Assembly: GCA_019308925.1 (NCBI GenBank)
Contig: JAFDHG010000015.1
Span: forward strand, 1 to 33,415
Direction: 5' to 3'
Origin: Deltaproteobacteria bacterium
GTDB taxonomy: Bacteria; Desulfobacterota; B13-G15; RBG-16-54-18
Length of the DNA stretch: 33,415 bases
Shown: positions 17,937-27,030 of the stretch, piece by piece
How positions within the stretch are numbered: the first letter of the stretch is position 1
Layout of the letters: each line of letters opens with the position of its first letter
Notes under the pieces: generated by a model
What the model was told of the DNA's origin: nothing
What the model saw: the letters and a program-made list of their open reading frames with translations, nothing else
The model's database searches: none
Position numbers and translations under genes: made by a program

Positions 17937-19283
17937 ATGTTTATCAGGCTCTTTTTTCTTTTTGTCACCATTTTTGCGGGACTATTTATCTACATCTCTT
18001 ACCTAAACCCTTTGAGTGTCAAATTTCAATATCTCAAGGGGAGCTATCTGGATACCTCCCTCTCCATCTTGCTCATAAGCTCCTTCTTTGTGGGGACCTT
18101 GATAACCTTCCTCATCTATCTGGCCAAGGACGTCAGGAGGAGCTTTAAAGAGCGCAAAGATAAAAAGGAGAGGGAACAACTATGGCAGAGGTTTTACCTG
18201 GCCACAGACGCCCTGTTTAAAGGTAACTTGCCCAAGGCCGAGAAACAGATCTTGGCGTACCTGAAGAAGAGGCCTGATGACCCCGAGGCCTACCTAAAAC
18301 TTGCCGAGATCCATCAAAAAGGGGCAAGGCCCCAGGAGGCCATTGAAACCCTAAAAAAGGCCAAGGACTTAAAGAAGGACCAACTTGAGATCCTCTTCAA
18401 GGAGGCCCAGATCTACAAGGAGACTCAGGAATCCCCTGGGGCCATCAAGGCCCTCCAAGAGATCATCACCCTTTATCCTTCCAACCTGGAGGCGATGCGG
18501 GAGTTGAGGGACATCTATATCGATGAAAGGGAATGGGACCTGGCATTGGAACTAGAGAGAAAGATCATCAAGATGAGCCCAGAGGAGGAGATCGAACGGG
18601 AAAGGAAGCTTCAACATGGTCTGAGATATGAGCACGCCAGGCTTATGGCGGAAAGGGGGGAGGAAGATAAGGGGATAAAGGAGTTGAAGGAGATCATCAA
18701 GGAGGATCATTCCTTTAGCCCACCCCAGGTCCTGCTAGGAGAATTACTGCGCCGCACCGGGGAGATCAAAGAGGCTATCAAGGTCTGGCAAAAGGGGTTT
18801 GAATGGAGCCGTGAGATCATCTTTTTGAACAAATTGGAGGACCTCTACCTCTCCCAAGAAGACCCCCGGGGGATTATCCACCTCTATCTGGAGGCCATGG
18901 AGAAGAACCCCGATAACATCGTCATCCCCTTCTTCTACGCCCGGCTCTGCCTGCGACTGGAGATGATCGATGAGGCCCTGGGGAGGTTAAAGGAGATGGG
19001 GGCAACCCTCTCCGATCACCCCTCTTATCACTATTTGTTGGCCGAGGTATATTCCCATCGAGCCGACTATGAACAGGCGGCAGAAGAATATCGGAAGGGG
19101 CTTGAACTGGAGGGGGGAGTCCATATCCCCTACCGCTGTACTAGTTGCCAGAAGGAGGTCAATGACTGGCTCCCCTCCTGCCCGAAGTGCGGCCAGTGGG
19201 GTACTTTTGTCGTATGCACCCAAGAGGAGATCAAGGTGCCCCTTTCTCCCCTCTCCTCTCAGTTGATGGCCTGGGATTTTTAA
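17937..19283 (+). CDS. LapA-LapB fusion: envelope TPR protein with rubredoxin-like end
   Basis: 448 aa. N-terminal LapA-like (DUF1049) part: two membrane helices (about 1-20 and 43-63) joined by SYLNPLSVKFQYLKGS, then a basic stretch. TPR repeats span about 85-390. The C-terminus has YRCTSC...SCPKCGQWG (from about residue 399), the rubredoxin-like metal knuckle of LapB (YciM). In E. coli LapA and LapB are separate inner-membrane proteins that adapt FtsH to degrade LpxC and so control LPS synthesis. Here both are in one chain, implying a Gram-negative envelope with LPS regulation. comF starts directly after the TAA. Confidence 0.88.
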   Translation: MFIRLFFLFVTIFAGLFIYISYLNPLSVKFQYLKGSYLDTSLSILLISSFFVGTLITFLIYLAKDVRRSFKERKDKKEREQLWQRFYLATDALFKGNLPKAEKQILAYLKKRPDDPEAYLKLAEIHQKGARPQEAIETLKKAKDLKKDQLEILFKEAQIYKETQESPGAIKALQEIITLYPSNLEAMRELRDIYIDEREWDLALELERKIIKMSPEEEIERERKLQHGLRYEHARLMAERGEEDKGIKELKEIIKEDHSFSPPQVLLGELLRRTGEIKEAIKVWQKGFEWSREIIFLNKLEDLYLSQEDPRGIIHLYLEAMEKNPDNIVIPFFYARLCLRLEMIDEALGRLKEMGATLSDHPSYHYLLAEVYSHRADYEQAAEEYRKGLELEGGVHIPYRCTSCQKEVNDWLPSCPKCGQWGTFVVCTQEEIKVPLSPLSSQLMAWDF

Positions 19284-20015
19284 GTGGGGCTCTATCCAAC
19301 CCTTCAGTGGCTTTTGAACCTCATCTTTCCACCAGTTTGACCCATCTGCCAAATCCCCCTCGGCGGAAAGGGGGAAGACCTCCTCATATGCCCAGATTGT
19401 CAAAAGGACATAAGGCCCATATACCCCCCCTATTGCCCCCGCTGTGGCCTCCCCTTCTCCTTGAAGGATGAGGAGGTCCACCTCTGCAGCCGCTGCCTTA
19501 GGGGGAGATGGCATTTCGAGGTCCATCGCTCCTGCGGCCTCTATGAAGGGGCGTTAAAGGAGGCAATACATAGGTTCAAATATCTGCATGAATTCCCCCT
19601 CTTGAGGGTCTTTGGGGACTTACTGTACCCAACCCTCCAAACCCTCTCCCGGGATTACCCGGTGGATTTGATCGTCCCCGTACCCCTCCATATCCAGAGG
19701 TTGAGGGAAAGGGGGTTCAACCAGGCACTCCTCCTGGCCAGGGAACTGAGCAAAAGGACGGGGATCCCTTATCCGGAAAGGGCACTGAAAAAGATCAAAA
19801 ATACCCCCTTTCAGACCACCCTCAAGGGTAAGGAGAGGAGAAAAAACGTAAAGGGGGCCTTTCATGTGGACAAAAATGAAGAAATAGAGGGGAAATCCAT
19901 CTTGCTGGTGGACGATGTCTACACCACAGGGGCCACAGTCAACGAGTGCGCCCGCACCCTGCTGGATGGGGGGGCCAAGAGTGTGGCTGTTTTGACCGTG
20001 GCCAGGGCGATATGA
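19284..20015 (+). CDS. comF: ComF-family phosphoribosyltransferase with an in-frame TGA
   Basis: The frame begins at GTG 19284, right after the TAA of the previous gene, reads LQWLLNLIFPPV, meets TGA at 19338-19340, and goes on without another stop to 20015. After the TGA come PIC, ICPDC, YCPRCG and LCSRC, so the family's four-knuckle zinc ribbon is complete except that its first Cys is the TGA. The PRTase domain follows with VDLIVPVPLH, RERGFNQALLLA and the PRPP loop ILLVDDVYTTGAT. ComF proteins act in DNA uptake and recombination. Either this is selenocysteine, a nonsense mutation or read error, or translation restarts (for example TTG 19461), giving a 184-residue protein without most of the ribbon. 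Confidence 0.8.
19354..19375 (+). promoter_or_regulatory. Hairpin after the comF TGA, possible bacterial SECIS
   Basis: UCCCCCU (19354-19360) pairs with AGGGGGA (19369-19375), 8-nt loop cggcggaa beginning 21 nt after the TGA, with a G in its second position. Distance and G agree with what is known of bacterial SECIS elements, but there is no bulged U in the stem, and G/C runs are common in this genome. Confidence 0.25.
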
Positions 20016-20052
20016 GACTGCAGGTCTCCAGTGTAACAAAGGAAGGGAGGAA

Positions 20053-20946
20053 ATGAAGGAGAATAGGATAGCCATTGTAGGGGCAGGGGTGGTAGGTACG
20101 GCCTTGGCCTATCTCTTGAAGGAAAAGGGGTATTCTATAGTAGGTATAGCCAGCAGGAGACAGGAATCCGCCCAAAGGGCGGCTTCCCTCCTGGAAAGTG
20201 GTGTCCGGGCCACCACTACCCCAGAGGAGATCGTACCGGATGCAGACATGGTCTTTATCACCACCTCGGACAGCGCCATCCAGGAGGTCTGCGAGGGGAT
20301 CGCCAGCAAGGAGGGTTTCCGCCCCGAGCAGATAGTGGTCCATACCAGTGGGGCCCTCCCCTCTACCATCCTACGTAGGGCCAAAGAGAGAGGGGCCCTG
20401 ATCGCATCAGTTCATCCCCTGCAGAGCTTCGCCGATGTCGAAGAGGCGGTGAAGATCATCCCCTCCTCAATCTTTTGCCTGGAGGGGGATAGAGAGGCCA
20501 TCCCTCCACTCATGGAGTTGGTAAAGACGTTGGGGGGAAGACCCTTGTCCATCGACACCCGGCATAAGCCCCTTTACCATGCGGCGGCTGTGGTGGCCTC
20601 CAACTTCCTGGTCACCCTTGCCTACTTAAGTTACAAATTTTTTGAGGCCATTGGTATTTCTCAAGATGACGCCTCCCATGCCCTGCTCCCCTTGATCAAA
20701 GGGACGGTAAATAACATAGAGAAGTTAGGGCCGGTCAAGGCCCTGACTGGGCCCATCGCTAGGGGGGATACAAACGTGGTAAGAGGACACCTGGAGGCCT
20801 TGAAGGGATTGGATCCCAAGTTCATTGATATATACTGCAGTATCTCCCGCCTTACCGTTGAGGTAGGGCTCAAAAAGGGTACCCTCTCACCCGAAAGGGG
20901 GGAGGAGATCTTGCGGATATTGAAAGGACATCTTATACCGCGATGA
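20053..20946 (+). CDS. Rossmann-like/DUF2520 oxidoreductase
   Basis: 297 aa. The N-terminal NAD(P)-binding Rossmann motif IAIVGAGVVGTALAYLL (6-22) is followed by a mostly helical DUF2520 domain from about 130, with HPLQSFAD and KPLYHAAAVVASNF. The family is related to pyrroline-5-carboxylate reductase and ketopantoate reductase folds; the substrate is unknown. proA and proB lie nearby, but no proC is seen in the window, so a role in that pathway is conceivable though unproved. AAGGAAGGGAGG precedes the ATG. The 3' end overlaps the convergent glycerate kinase gene by 14 nt. Confidence 0.85.
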   Translation: MKENRIAIVGAGVVGTALAYLLKEKGYSIVGIASRRQESAQRAASLLESGVRATTTPEEIVPDADMVFITTSDSAIQEVCEGIASKEGFRPEQIVVHTSGALPSTILRRAKERGALIASVHPLQSFADVEEAVKIIPSSIFCLEGDREAIPPLMELVKTLGGRPLSIDTRHKPLYHAAAVVASNFLVTLAYLSYKFFEAIGISQDDASHALLPLIKGTVNNIEKLGPVKALTGPIARGDTNVVRGHLEALKGLDPKFIDIYCSISRLTVEVGLKKGTLSPERGEEILRILKGHLIPR

Positions 20947-22246
20947 GTATCCTTATGTCCATCACATTGGTGTTGGTCGGGCCTGTGATGATGAGGTCAC
21001 CGAGCCTCTCAAAGAATGGATAGGAGTCATTTTCCTTGAGATGGGCACCGGGATCGAGGTCCATCTCTAGGGCCCTGCCCACCGTTCTCCAATCGGCAAA
21101 GGCCCCGGCGGCATCGGTGGGGCCATCGGTGCCATCGGTGCCGGCGCTGAATACGGCTGCTCCCTCCCATCCCGCGATCTCCATGCCACAGGCGAGGGCG
21201 AATTCTTGGTTCCTCCCCCCCTTTCCCCTTCCCCGGATAGTCACCGTTGTCTCCCCCCCGGATATGAGGCAGGCTGGAGTGGTAAGGGGCCTGCCAGAAC
21301 GAAGGACCTCCTTGAGGATGGCCCCGTGTACCTTGGCCGCCTCCCTGGTCTCTCCCTCGATGAAGGAGGAAAGGACAAGGGTCTGATAACCTAACTGCTG
21401 CGCCTTGCGCGCCGCTGCCTCCAGACAGTGGATGTTGCTGCCCACAATTAGATTAAAGGTCTCGCATAAGACGGGATCATCAGGCTTAGGGGTCTCCTCC
21501 ACCCTGCCAGCAGCCCCCTTTTGTAGATGACCCCATACCGCAGGAGGGATCCGGGAAGCCAGGTGGTATTTCTCGACCACCCTAATACAGTCGGCAAAGG
21601 TGCTCATGTCGCCCACCGTGGGCCCGGAGGCGATGACATCGAGGTCATCCCCAACAACATCGGACAGGACAAGGGAGACGATGGTGGCAGGATAGGCGAA
21701 TTTGGCCAACCCTCCCCCTTTGATGCGGGAGAGGTGTTTCCTGATGGCGTTGATCTCATGGATGTCGGCGCCACACTCCAGCAGTAGCTTAGTGGTCTCC
21801 TGCTTCTCGGCAAGGCTCACCCCCTCCACCGGCAAGGGGAGCAACGCCGACCCCCCTCCAGAGAGCAGACAGAAGACCAGATCCCCATCACCCAACCCTT
21901 TGACCATCTCCACCAGCGACCTAGTCCCTCGTCGGCCCGCTTCATCGGGTATGGGGTGGCCTGCTTCTACGATCTTGATCCTCTCCAGATCGGCGAGGTA
22001 TCCATATTTGACAATAACTATCCCCTCCTCCACCCTCTCTCCCAAGACCTCCTCTATGGCCTGCGCCATGGGGGCCCCGGCCTTTCCCGCCCCAACAACC
22101 CAAATGTGCCTAAAATCACCCAGGCGATACCTGCGTTCACCCACCCAAAGTTCATCTCCGGAGAGACGAAGGACCCCCTTCACGGCCTCATAAGGGTCCA
22201 CCGCCTTAAGACCTGCCTGAAAGATGGACATACAGACGTCTTTCAA
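20933..22246 (-). CDS. gckA: Glycerate 2-kinase, MOFRL family
   Basis: 437 aa. The N-terminal DUF4147 domain has VVGAGKAGAPMAQAIEEVL and LLSGGGSALLPLP, the C-terminal MOFRL domain SAGTDGTDGPTDAAGA. The enzyme phosphorylates D-glycerate to 2-phosphoglycerate; homologues are sometimes misnamed hydroxypyruvate reductase. TTG 22246 overlaps the rsmA stop (TTGA) with AAGG upstream; ATG 22231 is an alternative start. Last gene of the tsaD-rsmA-gckA unit. Confidence 0.92.
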   Translation of the reverse strand: MKDVCMSIFQAGLKAVDPYEAVKGVLRLSGDELWVGERRYRLGDFRHIWVVGAGKAGAPMAQAIEEVLGERVEEGIVIVKYGYLADLERIKIVEAGHPIPDEAGRRGTRSLVEMVKGLGDGDLVFCLLSGGGSALLPLPVEGVSLAEKQETTKLLLECGADIHEINAIRKHLSRIKGGGLAKFAYPATIVSLVLSDVVGDDLDVIASGPTVGDMSTFADCIRVVEKYHLASRIPPAVWGHLQKGAAGRVEETPKPDDPVLCETFNLIVGSNIHCLEAAARKAQQLGYQTLVLSSFIEGETREAAKVHGAILKEVLRSGRPLTTPACLISGGETTVTIRGRGKGGRNQEFALACGMEIAGWEGAAVFSAGTDGTDGPTDAAGAFADWRTVGRALEMDLDPGAHLKENDSYPFFERLGDLIITGPTNTNVMDIRILIAV

Positions 22247-23136
22247 GTCAACCTTGTTCCCACTATCTTTCTGCTGAGGCTAGAATCATCGTCTTGATTC
22301 AACTCCCTCAGGGCCTCAGCAAGGCGTTTAAACTCTACCAGATCCAAGGTCTCCGCTCGGCGACGGGGGTCAATCCCGACGGCCTCCAAACCCTCCTTGA
22401 TCTCCTCACTGGAACCCAGGGCCAAGGGGTAGTTTTTCAAAGAGTTCAGAATGGTCTTCCTCCTCTGGGCGAAGGAGGCCCGCACCACCCCTTGGAAGAA
22501 CCCCATATCCCCTATCTCCACCCTGGGGTGCTCCAAGATCTCAAATCCCACCAGCGCGGATTCTACCTTGGGCTGGGGGTAAAAGGCGTGAGGGGAGACC
22601 CGCATCAGTATCTTGGGGGATGTATAAAGCTGGACAAAAATCGACAGGGGACCATAGTCCCTGCTACCCGGGGGGGAAGTGATCCTCTGCGCCACCTCTT
22701 GCTGGAGCATAAGGGTGAGGTAGGTCAAGGCCTCCCTGCACTCCAAGAGCCGGAAGATGATGGGGTTGGATATGTTATAAGGGAGGTTGGCAACCACCTT
22801 TAACTTCCTGCCCGCCTCCTGGGCAAGACCCAGGAAATCAAATTGTAGGGCATCACGATACACGACGACCAAAGAGGTGATCCCTTCCCCCTTATCCCTG
22901 AGGTAATCCACCATCTTCCGGTCCAATTCCACGGCCACCACCTTCTTTACCCGCTGGAGCATGGGGAAGGTCAAGACACCCAGCCCTGGCCCTATCTCCA
23001 CCACTATATCCTCAGGATTCAAAGGGGCCAAGTGGACTATCCTCTGGGCTACCTCCCTATCTATGAGGAAGTTTTGACCAAGACTCTTCTTGGGGAAGAT
23101 CCCCGCCTCTTTCAGTTCCCGTACCAATGAGGTCAC
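22243..23136 (-). CDS. rsmA: 16S rRNA adenine dimethyltransferase RsmA (KsgA)
   Basis: 297 aa. KKSLGQNFLID (16-26) and VVEIGPGLGVLT form the SAM site; catalytic NLPY is at 117-120. It dimethylates A1518 and A1519 of 16S rRNA. GTG 23136 has GGAGGG about 9 nt upstream. It starts 4 nt after the tsaD stop. Confidence 0.96.
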   Translation of the reverse strand: MTSLVRELKEAGIFPKKSLGQNFLIDREVAQRIVHLAPLNPEDIVVEIGPGLGVLTFPMLQRVKKVVAVELDRKMVDYLRDKGEGITSLVVVYRDALQFDFLGLAQEAGRKLKVVANLPYNISNPIIFRLLECREALTYLTLMLQQEVAQRITSPPGSRDYGPLSIFVQLYTSPKILMRVSPHAFYPQPKVESALVGFEILEHPRVEIGDMGFFQGVVRASFAQRRKTILNSLKNYPLALGSSEEIKEGLEAVGIDPRRRAETLDLVEFKRLAEALRELNQDDDSSLSRKIVGTRLT

Positions 23137-23140
23137 GGAT

Positions 23141-24142
23141 CTATTCCCTCCCTAAGGGCCAGCGGGAAAGGGCGCTCATATCCAGGCCATCCCTTCTGTG
23201 TGCCTTGAGCAGGTGATACCCTGCTACCCCGATCATGGCAGCATTATCACTGCAGAGGTGAGGTGAAGGAAAGTACGGTCTTATACCAAACTCTTTGCCT
23301 TCTTGCTCCAATCTCTCCCTCAGGCGGCCATTGGAGGCCACTCCTCCGGACACCACCGCCCTGTCTATCTTATATCGCTGCGCTGCCCAGATAATCTTAT
23401 TCACCAGCACATCCACCACAGCCTCTTGAAAGGAGGCAGCAATATCGGCCATCCCATCATCGGAAGGGAGATGGAAGCGGACATAGTTCACCACTGCCGT
23501 CTTTATCCCACTGAAGCTGAAGTCCAGGGAATCCTTGGCGATGTAAGCCCGCGGGAAGGATATGGCCCGTGGATCTCCACGGCGGGCCAACCTTTCGATG
23601 ATCGTCCCGCCTGGATACCCCAACCCCAGATACTTGGCCACCTTGTCAAAGGCCTCCCCGGCTGCATCGTCTCTGGTCCCCCCCAAAAAACGAAAGGCAG
23701 TAAACCCCTCGGCCACATAGAGAGTGGTGTGCCCCCCTGAGGCCACCATACCGATAAAGGGGAAGGGGACCTCTTCCTCCAAAAAGATGGCCAGAAGGTG
23801 CCCCATGAGGTGGTTCACCCCCACCAAGGGGATATCCTTGGCATATGAGATGGACTTGGCGGCCATGATCCCCACCAAGAGGGAACCCACCAGGCCCGGC
23901 CCCCGAGTCACCCCTACTGCATCAACCTCATCCAATGACTTATGGGCCTCTTCCAAGGCCCCCTTTATCACTGGCACGATGTTCTCCAGGTGGCGTCTTG
24001 AGGCCAACTCCGGCACCACACCCCCATATTTCCTGTGGACCTCATCCTGAGACGAGACTATGTTGGAGAGGGGCCTTCTGCCCTCCTCTATCAGGGCAGC
24101 CCCGGTATCATCGCATGAACTCTCGATGGCAAGGATAATCAT
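23141..24142 (-). CDS. tsaD: tRNA N6-threonylcarbamoyladenosine transferase TsaD
   Basis: 333 aa. Seen: ILAIESSCDDTGAAL, the metal-binding HLMGH (His111, His115), VASGGHTTLY and VVSGGVASNGRLR, with DNAAMIG near the end. It makes the t6A37 modification in ANN-decoding tRNAs together with TsaB, C and E, which are not in the window. First gene of the minus-strand unit. Confidence 0.97.
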   Translation of the reverse strand: MIILAIESSCDDTGAALIEEGRRPLSNIVSSQDEVHRKYGGVVPELASRRHLENIVPVIKGALEEAHKSLDEVDAVGVTRGPGLVGSLLVGIMAAKSISYAKDIPLVGVNHLMGHLLAIFLEEEVPFPFIGMVASGGHTTLYVAEGFTAFRFLGGTRDDAAGEAFDKVAKYLGLGYPGGTIIERLARRGDPRAISFPRAYIAKDSLDFSFSGIKTAVVNYVRFHLPSDDGMADIAASFQEAVVDVLVNKIIWAAQRYKIDRAVVSGGVASNGRLRERLEQEGKEFGIRPYFPSPHLCSDNAAMIGVAGYHLLKAHRRDGLDMSALSRWPLGRE

Positions 24143-24479
24143 TTATGACTCAATTTCTTTGAATCGTTTTTCTGCAAAAAGTTGCTAAAAAGGATCCAAA
24201 AAATCATCATGAGGATTCCAGGGACCGAGGGGTCCAGGGTTCTAGTAAGAGACAACTCCCTTGAATCCTAAGACCATGCCCGAAGGTTGGCACCATGAAT
24301 CCTCTCAATTCCGCCAATTCAACGAGAGGAGATCCAGAATTTTAACTCTGAAATTACGCTATATTACCACACCGAGCCCTTGGGCTCAACCTTTGAACCC
24401 TTTGACATCAAATAGGATCTATTTTAGAATTATGCGTTCTCTCTAAAGATTTACTTGCTCAGGGGTGAGACAGAGGAGT
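24143..24479. other. Divergent intergenic region between tsaD and MBL gene
   Basis: 337 bases without a supported gene. It holds the promoter at 24402-24430, a small palindrome GAGCCC-tt-GGGCTC (24374-24387), and the partial direct repeat gggaccgaggggtccaggg near 24221. No tRNA, and no clear promoter for tsaD. Confidence 0.5.
24402..24430 (+). promoter_or_regulatory. Sigma-70 type promoter for the MBL-ribD unit
   Basis: TTGACA (24402-24407), 17-nt spacer, TAGAAT (24425-24430). Near consensus, 50 nt before ATG 24480. Confidence 0.7.
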
Positions 24480-25112
24480 ATGATCATCAGACAACTTGAG
24501 GTGGGGGACTACATGGTCTTCAGTTACATCATCGGGGATGAGGAGACAGGGGAGGCCCTGGTCATCGATCCCGCAGACGACGTCCAGAGGTTAATCGACT
24601 TCGCCCATCAGCACGAGATGGAGATCATCTCTATCCTTAACACCCACGCCCATATAGACCACACCATGGGGAATGCGGAGATGGTGCGGCGCACTGGAGC
24701 CAAGATCACCATCCATGAAGCCGAAAGTTACCCCTTGAGCCACCCTTCACTCGACCTCCTCTCCCTCTTTCAGGCAGAGCCCTCCCCCGCAGCGGACATT
24801 GTGGTGAAGGATGGCGACACCATCTGGGTGGGGGAGTTGAGTCTGAAGGTTATCCACACCCCCGGGCATTCCCCGGGCAGTATCTCCCTCTATCTGGAGG
24901 ATATGATCTTCACCGGTGACACCCTCTTTGTGGGCTCTGTAGGCAGGACCGATCTCCCAGGAGGATCATGGGAGACCTTGGAGGCCTCCATCCGCCATCG
25001 GCTCTTCACCCTCCCCGATGACACCGTGGTGCTGCCAGGTCACAATTATGGCCCTGCCCCTACCTCCATCATCCGCCAGGAAAAGCTCACTAACCCCTAC
25101 CTGAGGTTATAA
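24480..25112 (+). CDS. MBL-fold hydrolase, glyoxalase II-like
   Basis: 210 aa. The dinuclear metal motif THAHIDH (55-61) is followed by HTPGHSPGS, the metal-bridging Asp in FTGDTLF, and the last His in VLPGHNYG. This is the short YcbL/GloB2 type of the glyoxalase II family, acting on thioesters such as S-lactoylglutathione or persulfide-type substrates; the exact substrate is unknown. GTG 24465 is in frame, but the family begins MIIRQLEVG at ATG 24480, with GAGGAG very close upstream. ribD starts 1 nt after the stop. Confidence 0.9.
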   Translation: MIIRQLEVGDYMVFSYIIGDEETGEALVIDPADDVQRLIDFAHQHEMEIISILNTHAHIDHTMGNAEMVRRTGAKITIHEAESYPLSHPSLDLLSLFQAEPSPAADIVVKDGDTIWVGELSLKVIHTPGHSPGSISLYLEDMIFTGDTLFVGSVGRTDLPGGSWETLEASIRHRLFTLPDDTVVLPGHNYGPAPTSIIRQEKLTNPYLRL

Positions 25113-25113
25113 G

Positions 25114-26202
25114 ATGGCCCTTTCACCAAAAGATAGGCAGTATATGAGAAGGGCCTTGATACTGGCCCGCAAGGGGATGCGAAAAGTGAGTCCCAATCCC
25201 ATGGTAGGGGCAGTGATCGTCCGGGCACAAGAGGTCATCGCCGAGGGATATCACCGGAGGTTTGGGGCCGATCATGCCGAGATAGACGCCATCAAGAGGG
25301 CAATGGGGGGGATAAAAGGGGCCACCATCTATGTCAATTTGGAGCCCTGCTGCCACTGGGGGAAGACTCCCCCCTGCGCAGATGTCTTGATAAAGGAAGG
25401 GATCAGAAGGGTAGTGATAGGAACCCTCGACCCCAACCCATTGGTAAACGGGAAGGGGGCGGAGATCCTGAGGGAACATGGTGTAGAGGTAGAGGTGGGG
25501 ATCTTGGAGAAAGAGGCGCGCAGACTAAATGAGGTCTATTTTAAGTACATCCGTACAGGCCTCCCCTTTGTCACGATAAAATATGCCCAGTCCCTCGACG
25601 GCAGGATCGCCACCTCCCAGGGTGACTCCCGCTGGATCAGCTCGGAGAGGTCCAGGAGGTTTGCCCACCGCTTGCGGGCCCAGCACGATGCGGTCATGGT
25701 CGGGATAGGGACTGCGCTGGCGGACGACCCCCTGCTCACCGTGAGATGGACCAAGGGGAAAAACCCCCTGCGCATTGTCCTCGACAGCCAACTGCGCATC
25801 CCCCTGAACGCCCAAGTGCTCCGCGAGGGCGGAGATACCCTCATCGTCACCACTGACCGGCACAATAAAGAGAAATGTAAAAAGATCAAAAAAATGGGGA
25901 AAGAGGTCCTAGTAACTCAAAGGGGCGAAGACGGGTGGGTGGAGTTGAAATCCCTGCTGAAGGCATTGGCTGCTAGGGGTATACCTTCGATCCTGGTAGA
26001 GGGGGGAAGGAAGGTCATTACCTCCCTTTTGAAAGAAGGGTTGGCCGACAGGATGGTGATCATCACCGCCCCCCTTATCCTGGGGAAAGGGGTGGAGGGG
26101 ATCAACGACCTAGGGATCAACGACCTAAAAAAGGCCATCAGACCATCCTCCTATAAGGTGAGACGCATGGGGGCGGATATGGTCTTTGACCTGAGATTAT
26201 AG
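25114..26202 (+). CDS. ribD: Bifunctional riboflavin deaminase-reductase RibD
   Basis: 362 aa. The N-terminal deaminase has zinc ligands in HAE (His54, Glu56) and PCCHWGKTPPC (Cys79, Cys88). The C-terminal reductase has VTIKYAQSLDGRIAT, DSRWISS, HDAVMVGIGTALADDPLLT and LVEGGRKVITSLL. It carries out steps two and three of riboflavin synthesis from GTP. No other rib gene follows here; the next 185 bases (26203-26387) hold nothing recognisable. Confidence 0.96.
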   Translation: MALSPKDRQYMRRALILARKGMRKVSPNPMVGAVIVRAQEVIAEGYHRRFGADHAEIDAIKRAMGGIKGATIYVNLEPCCHWGKTPPCADVLIKEGIRRVVIGTLDPNPLVNGKGAEILREHGVEVEVGILEKEARRLNEVYFKYIRTGLPFVTIKYAQSLDGRIATSQGDSRWISSERSRRFAHRLRAQHDAVMVGIGTALADDPLLTVRWTKGKNPLRIVLDSQLRIPLNAQVLREGGDTLIVTTDRHNKEKCKKIKKMGKEVLVTQRGEDGWVELKSLLKALAARGIPSILVEGGRKVITSLLKEGLADRMVIITAPLILGKGVEGINDLGINDLKKAIRPSSYKVRRMGADMVFDLRL

Positions 26203-26387
26203 GGGTACAGCAATTTTTGGCACATGGCAAAGGCAGATTAGCGATCAAGAAAATTGGGGAAATGAACCAATTGTGAAATTTTCCTCCAAAAGAATGGGCA
26301 AAATTTCCCAGAGGCCAAAAATTTCGGCTACCTTGAAGTCTGTGGATGGCAAGCGGCAAATACGATGCCTGAAGGCTAGCTGAAAGG

Positions 26388-26912
26388 CTACTTTATCTCG
26401 TCGCAGGTGGGGAGTGGATAGAAGTGCAGATTGGGATAGTCCTGGAAGACCGCGGGCTTGTACACCTTTTGAGAAGGCTCCTCCTTGCCAAGACCTTTAT
26501 AACTGCCTGTGTATTCGTAAAGATGCCATTCGTTATTGTCGGACCCAGATTTTCGCCCATAAAAAAGTATTTCATACTTCCCATCATTATTCACATCTAT
26601 CAAGCGGGGGTATGTCCTGCTCTGAATGCCAACATCGGATCGGCCCTGAGAAATATAATGCCATTCTCCAGAATCCCATTCCATCTTACCTCTAACACCG
26701 TCAATTACTACGATGTGGTAGTTGGAGGGCCCCTCATTCCAGAAGAAGACGACTTCTTTTGCTGCATCAGCATCTGTATTTTCACATCCAATAAAGTAAG
26801 TTGCTTCATCAGTATGCCAACTCTCCCTGTATTGGGCATATAGGGTATTAGTACCCAATACCAGCCCAACTATCCCTCCCAGAACTAGGGAGTAAAGCAA
26901 TCTCTTAAACAT
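26388..26912 (-). CDS. Secreted protein with FG-GAP/EF-like repeat
   Basis: 174 aa from ATG 26912, preceded by GAAAGGAGGTG; the frame is open to 26942. The signal peptide (about 1-26) ends TLYAQ. The mature part has two alternating segments of the type KEVVFFWNEG and LIDVNNDGKYEILFYG; DVNNDGKYE is the DxNxDG calcium loop seen in FG-GAP/VCBS repeats. The function is unknown. The start is 37 nt past the attC1 core box, so this is probably also a cassette gene and the edge of the array; no second attC is seen on its left. Confidence 0.65.
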   Translation of the reverse strand: MFKRLLYSLVLGGIVGLVLGTNTLYAQYRESWHTDEATYFIGCENTDADAAKEVVFFWNEGPSNYHIVVIDGVRGKMEWDSGEWHYISQGRSDVGIQSRTYPRLIDVNNDGKYEILFYGRKSGSDNNEWHLYEYTGSYKGLGKEEPSQKVYKPAVFQDYPNLHFYPLPTCDEIK

Positions 26913-26948
26913 GGCACCTCCTTTCGTTAAATCAGCGGTCAAGCTTTC

Positions 26949-27030
26949 GCCTAATGTTTTGCGGATAAAAAAGTCCCGACTTGTCGGGATTTGGGGAAAT
27001 CTTTAATTTCCCTTTTATCCGCTGTTATGT
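26949..27030 (-). repeat. attC1, imperfect palindrome after lgt
   Basis: Read on the minus strand: ACATAAC box, arm GCGGATAAAA (26961-26970) matching TTTTATCCGC (27013-27022), two inner hairpins (TCCCGAC/GTCGGGA and GGGAAAT/ATTTCCC), and a closing ATTAGGC instead of GTTAGGC. The lgt TAA (27025-27027) lies in the first box. Confidence 0.65.

Noticed and set aside
19187-19471. 94-residue ORF between the LapA-LapB gene and comF
   Set aside because: Out of frame with the clear ComF zinc ribbon running through the same bases.
20933-20946. Convergent overlap as a sign of antisense control
   Set aside because: A 14-nt convergent overlap is common in compact genomes and needs no special explanation.
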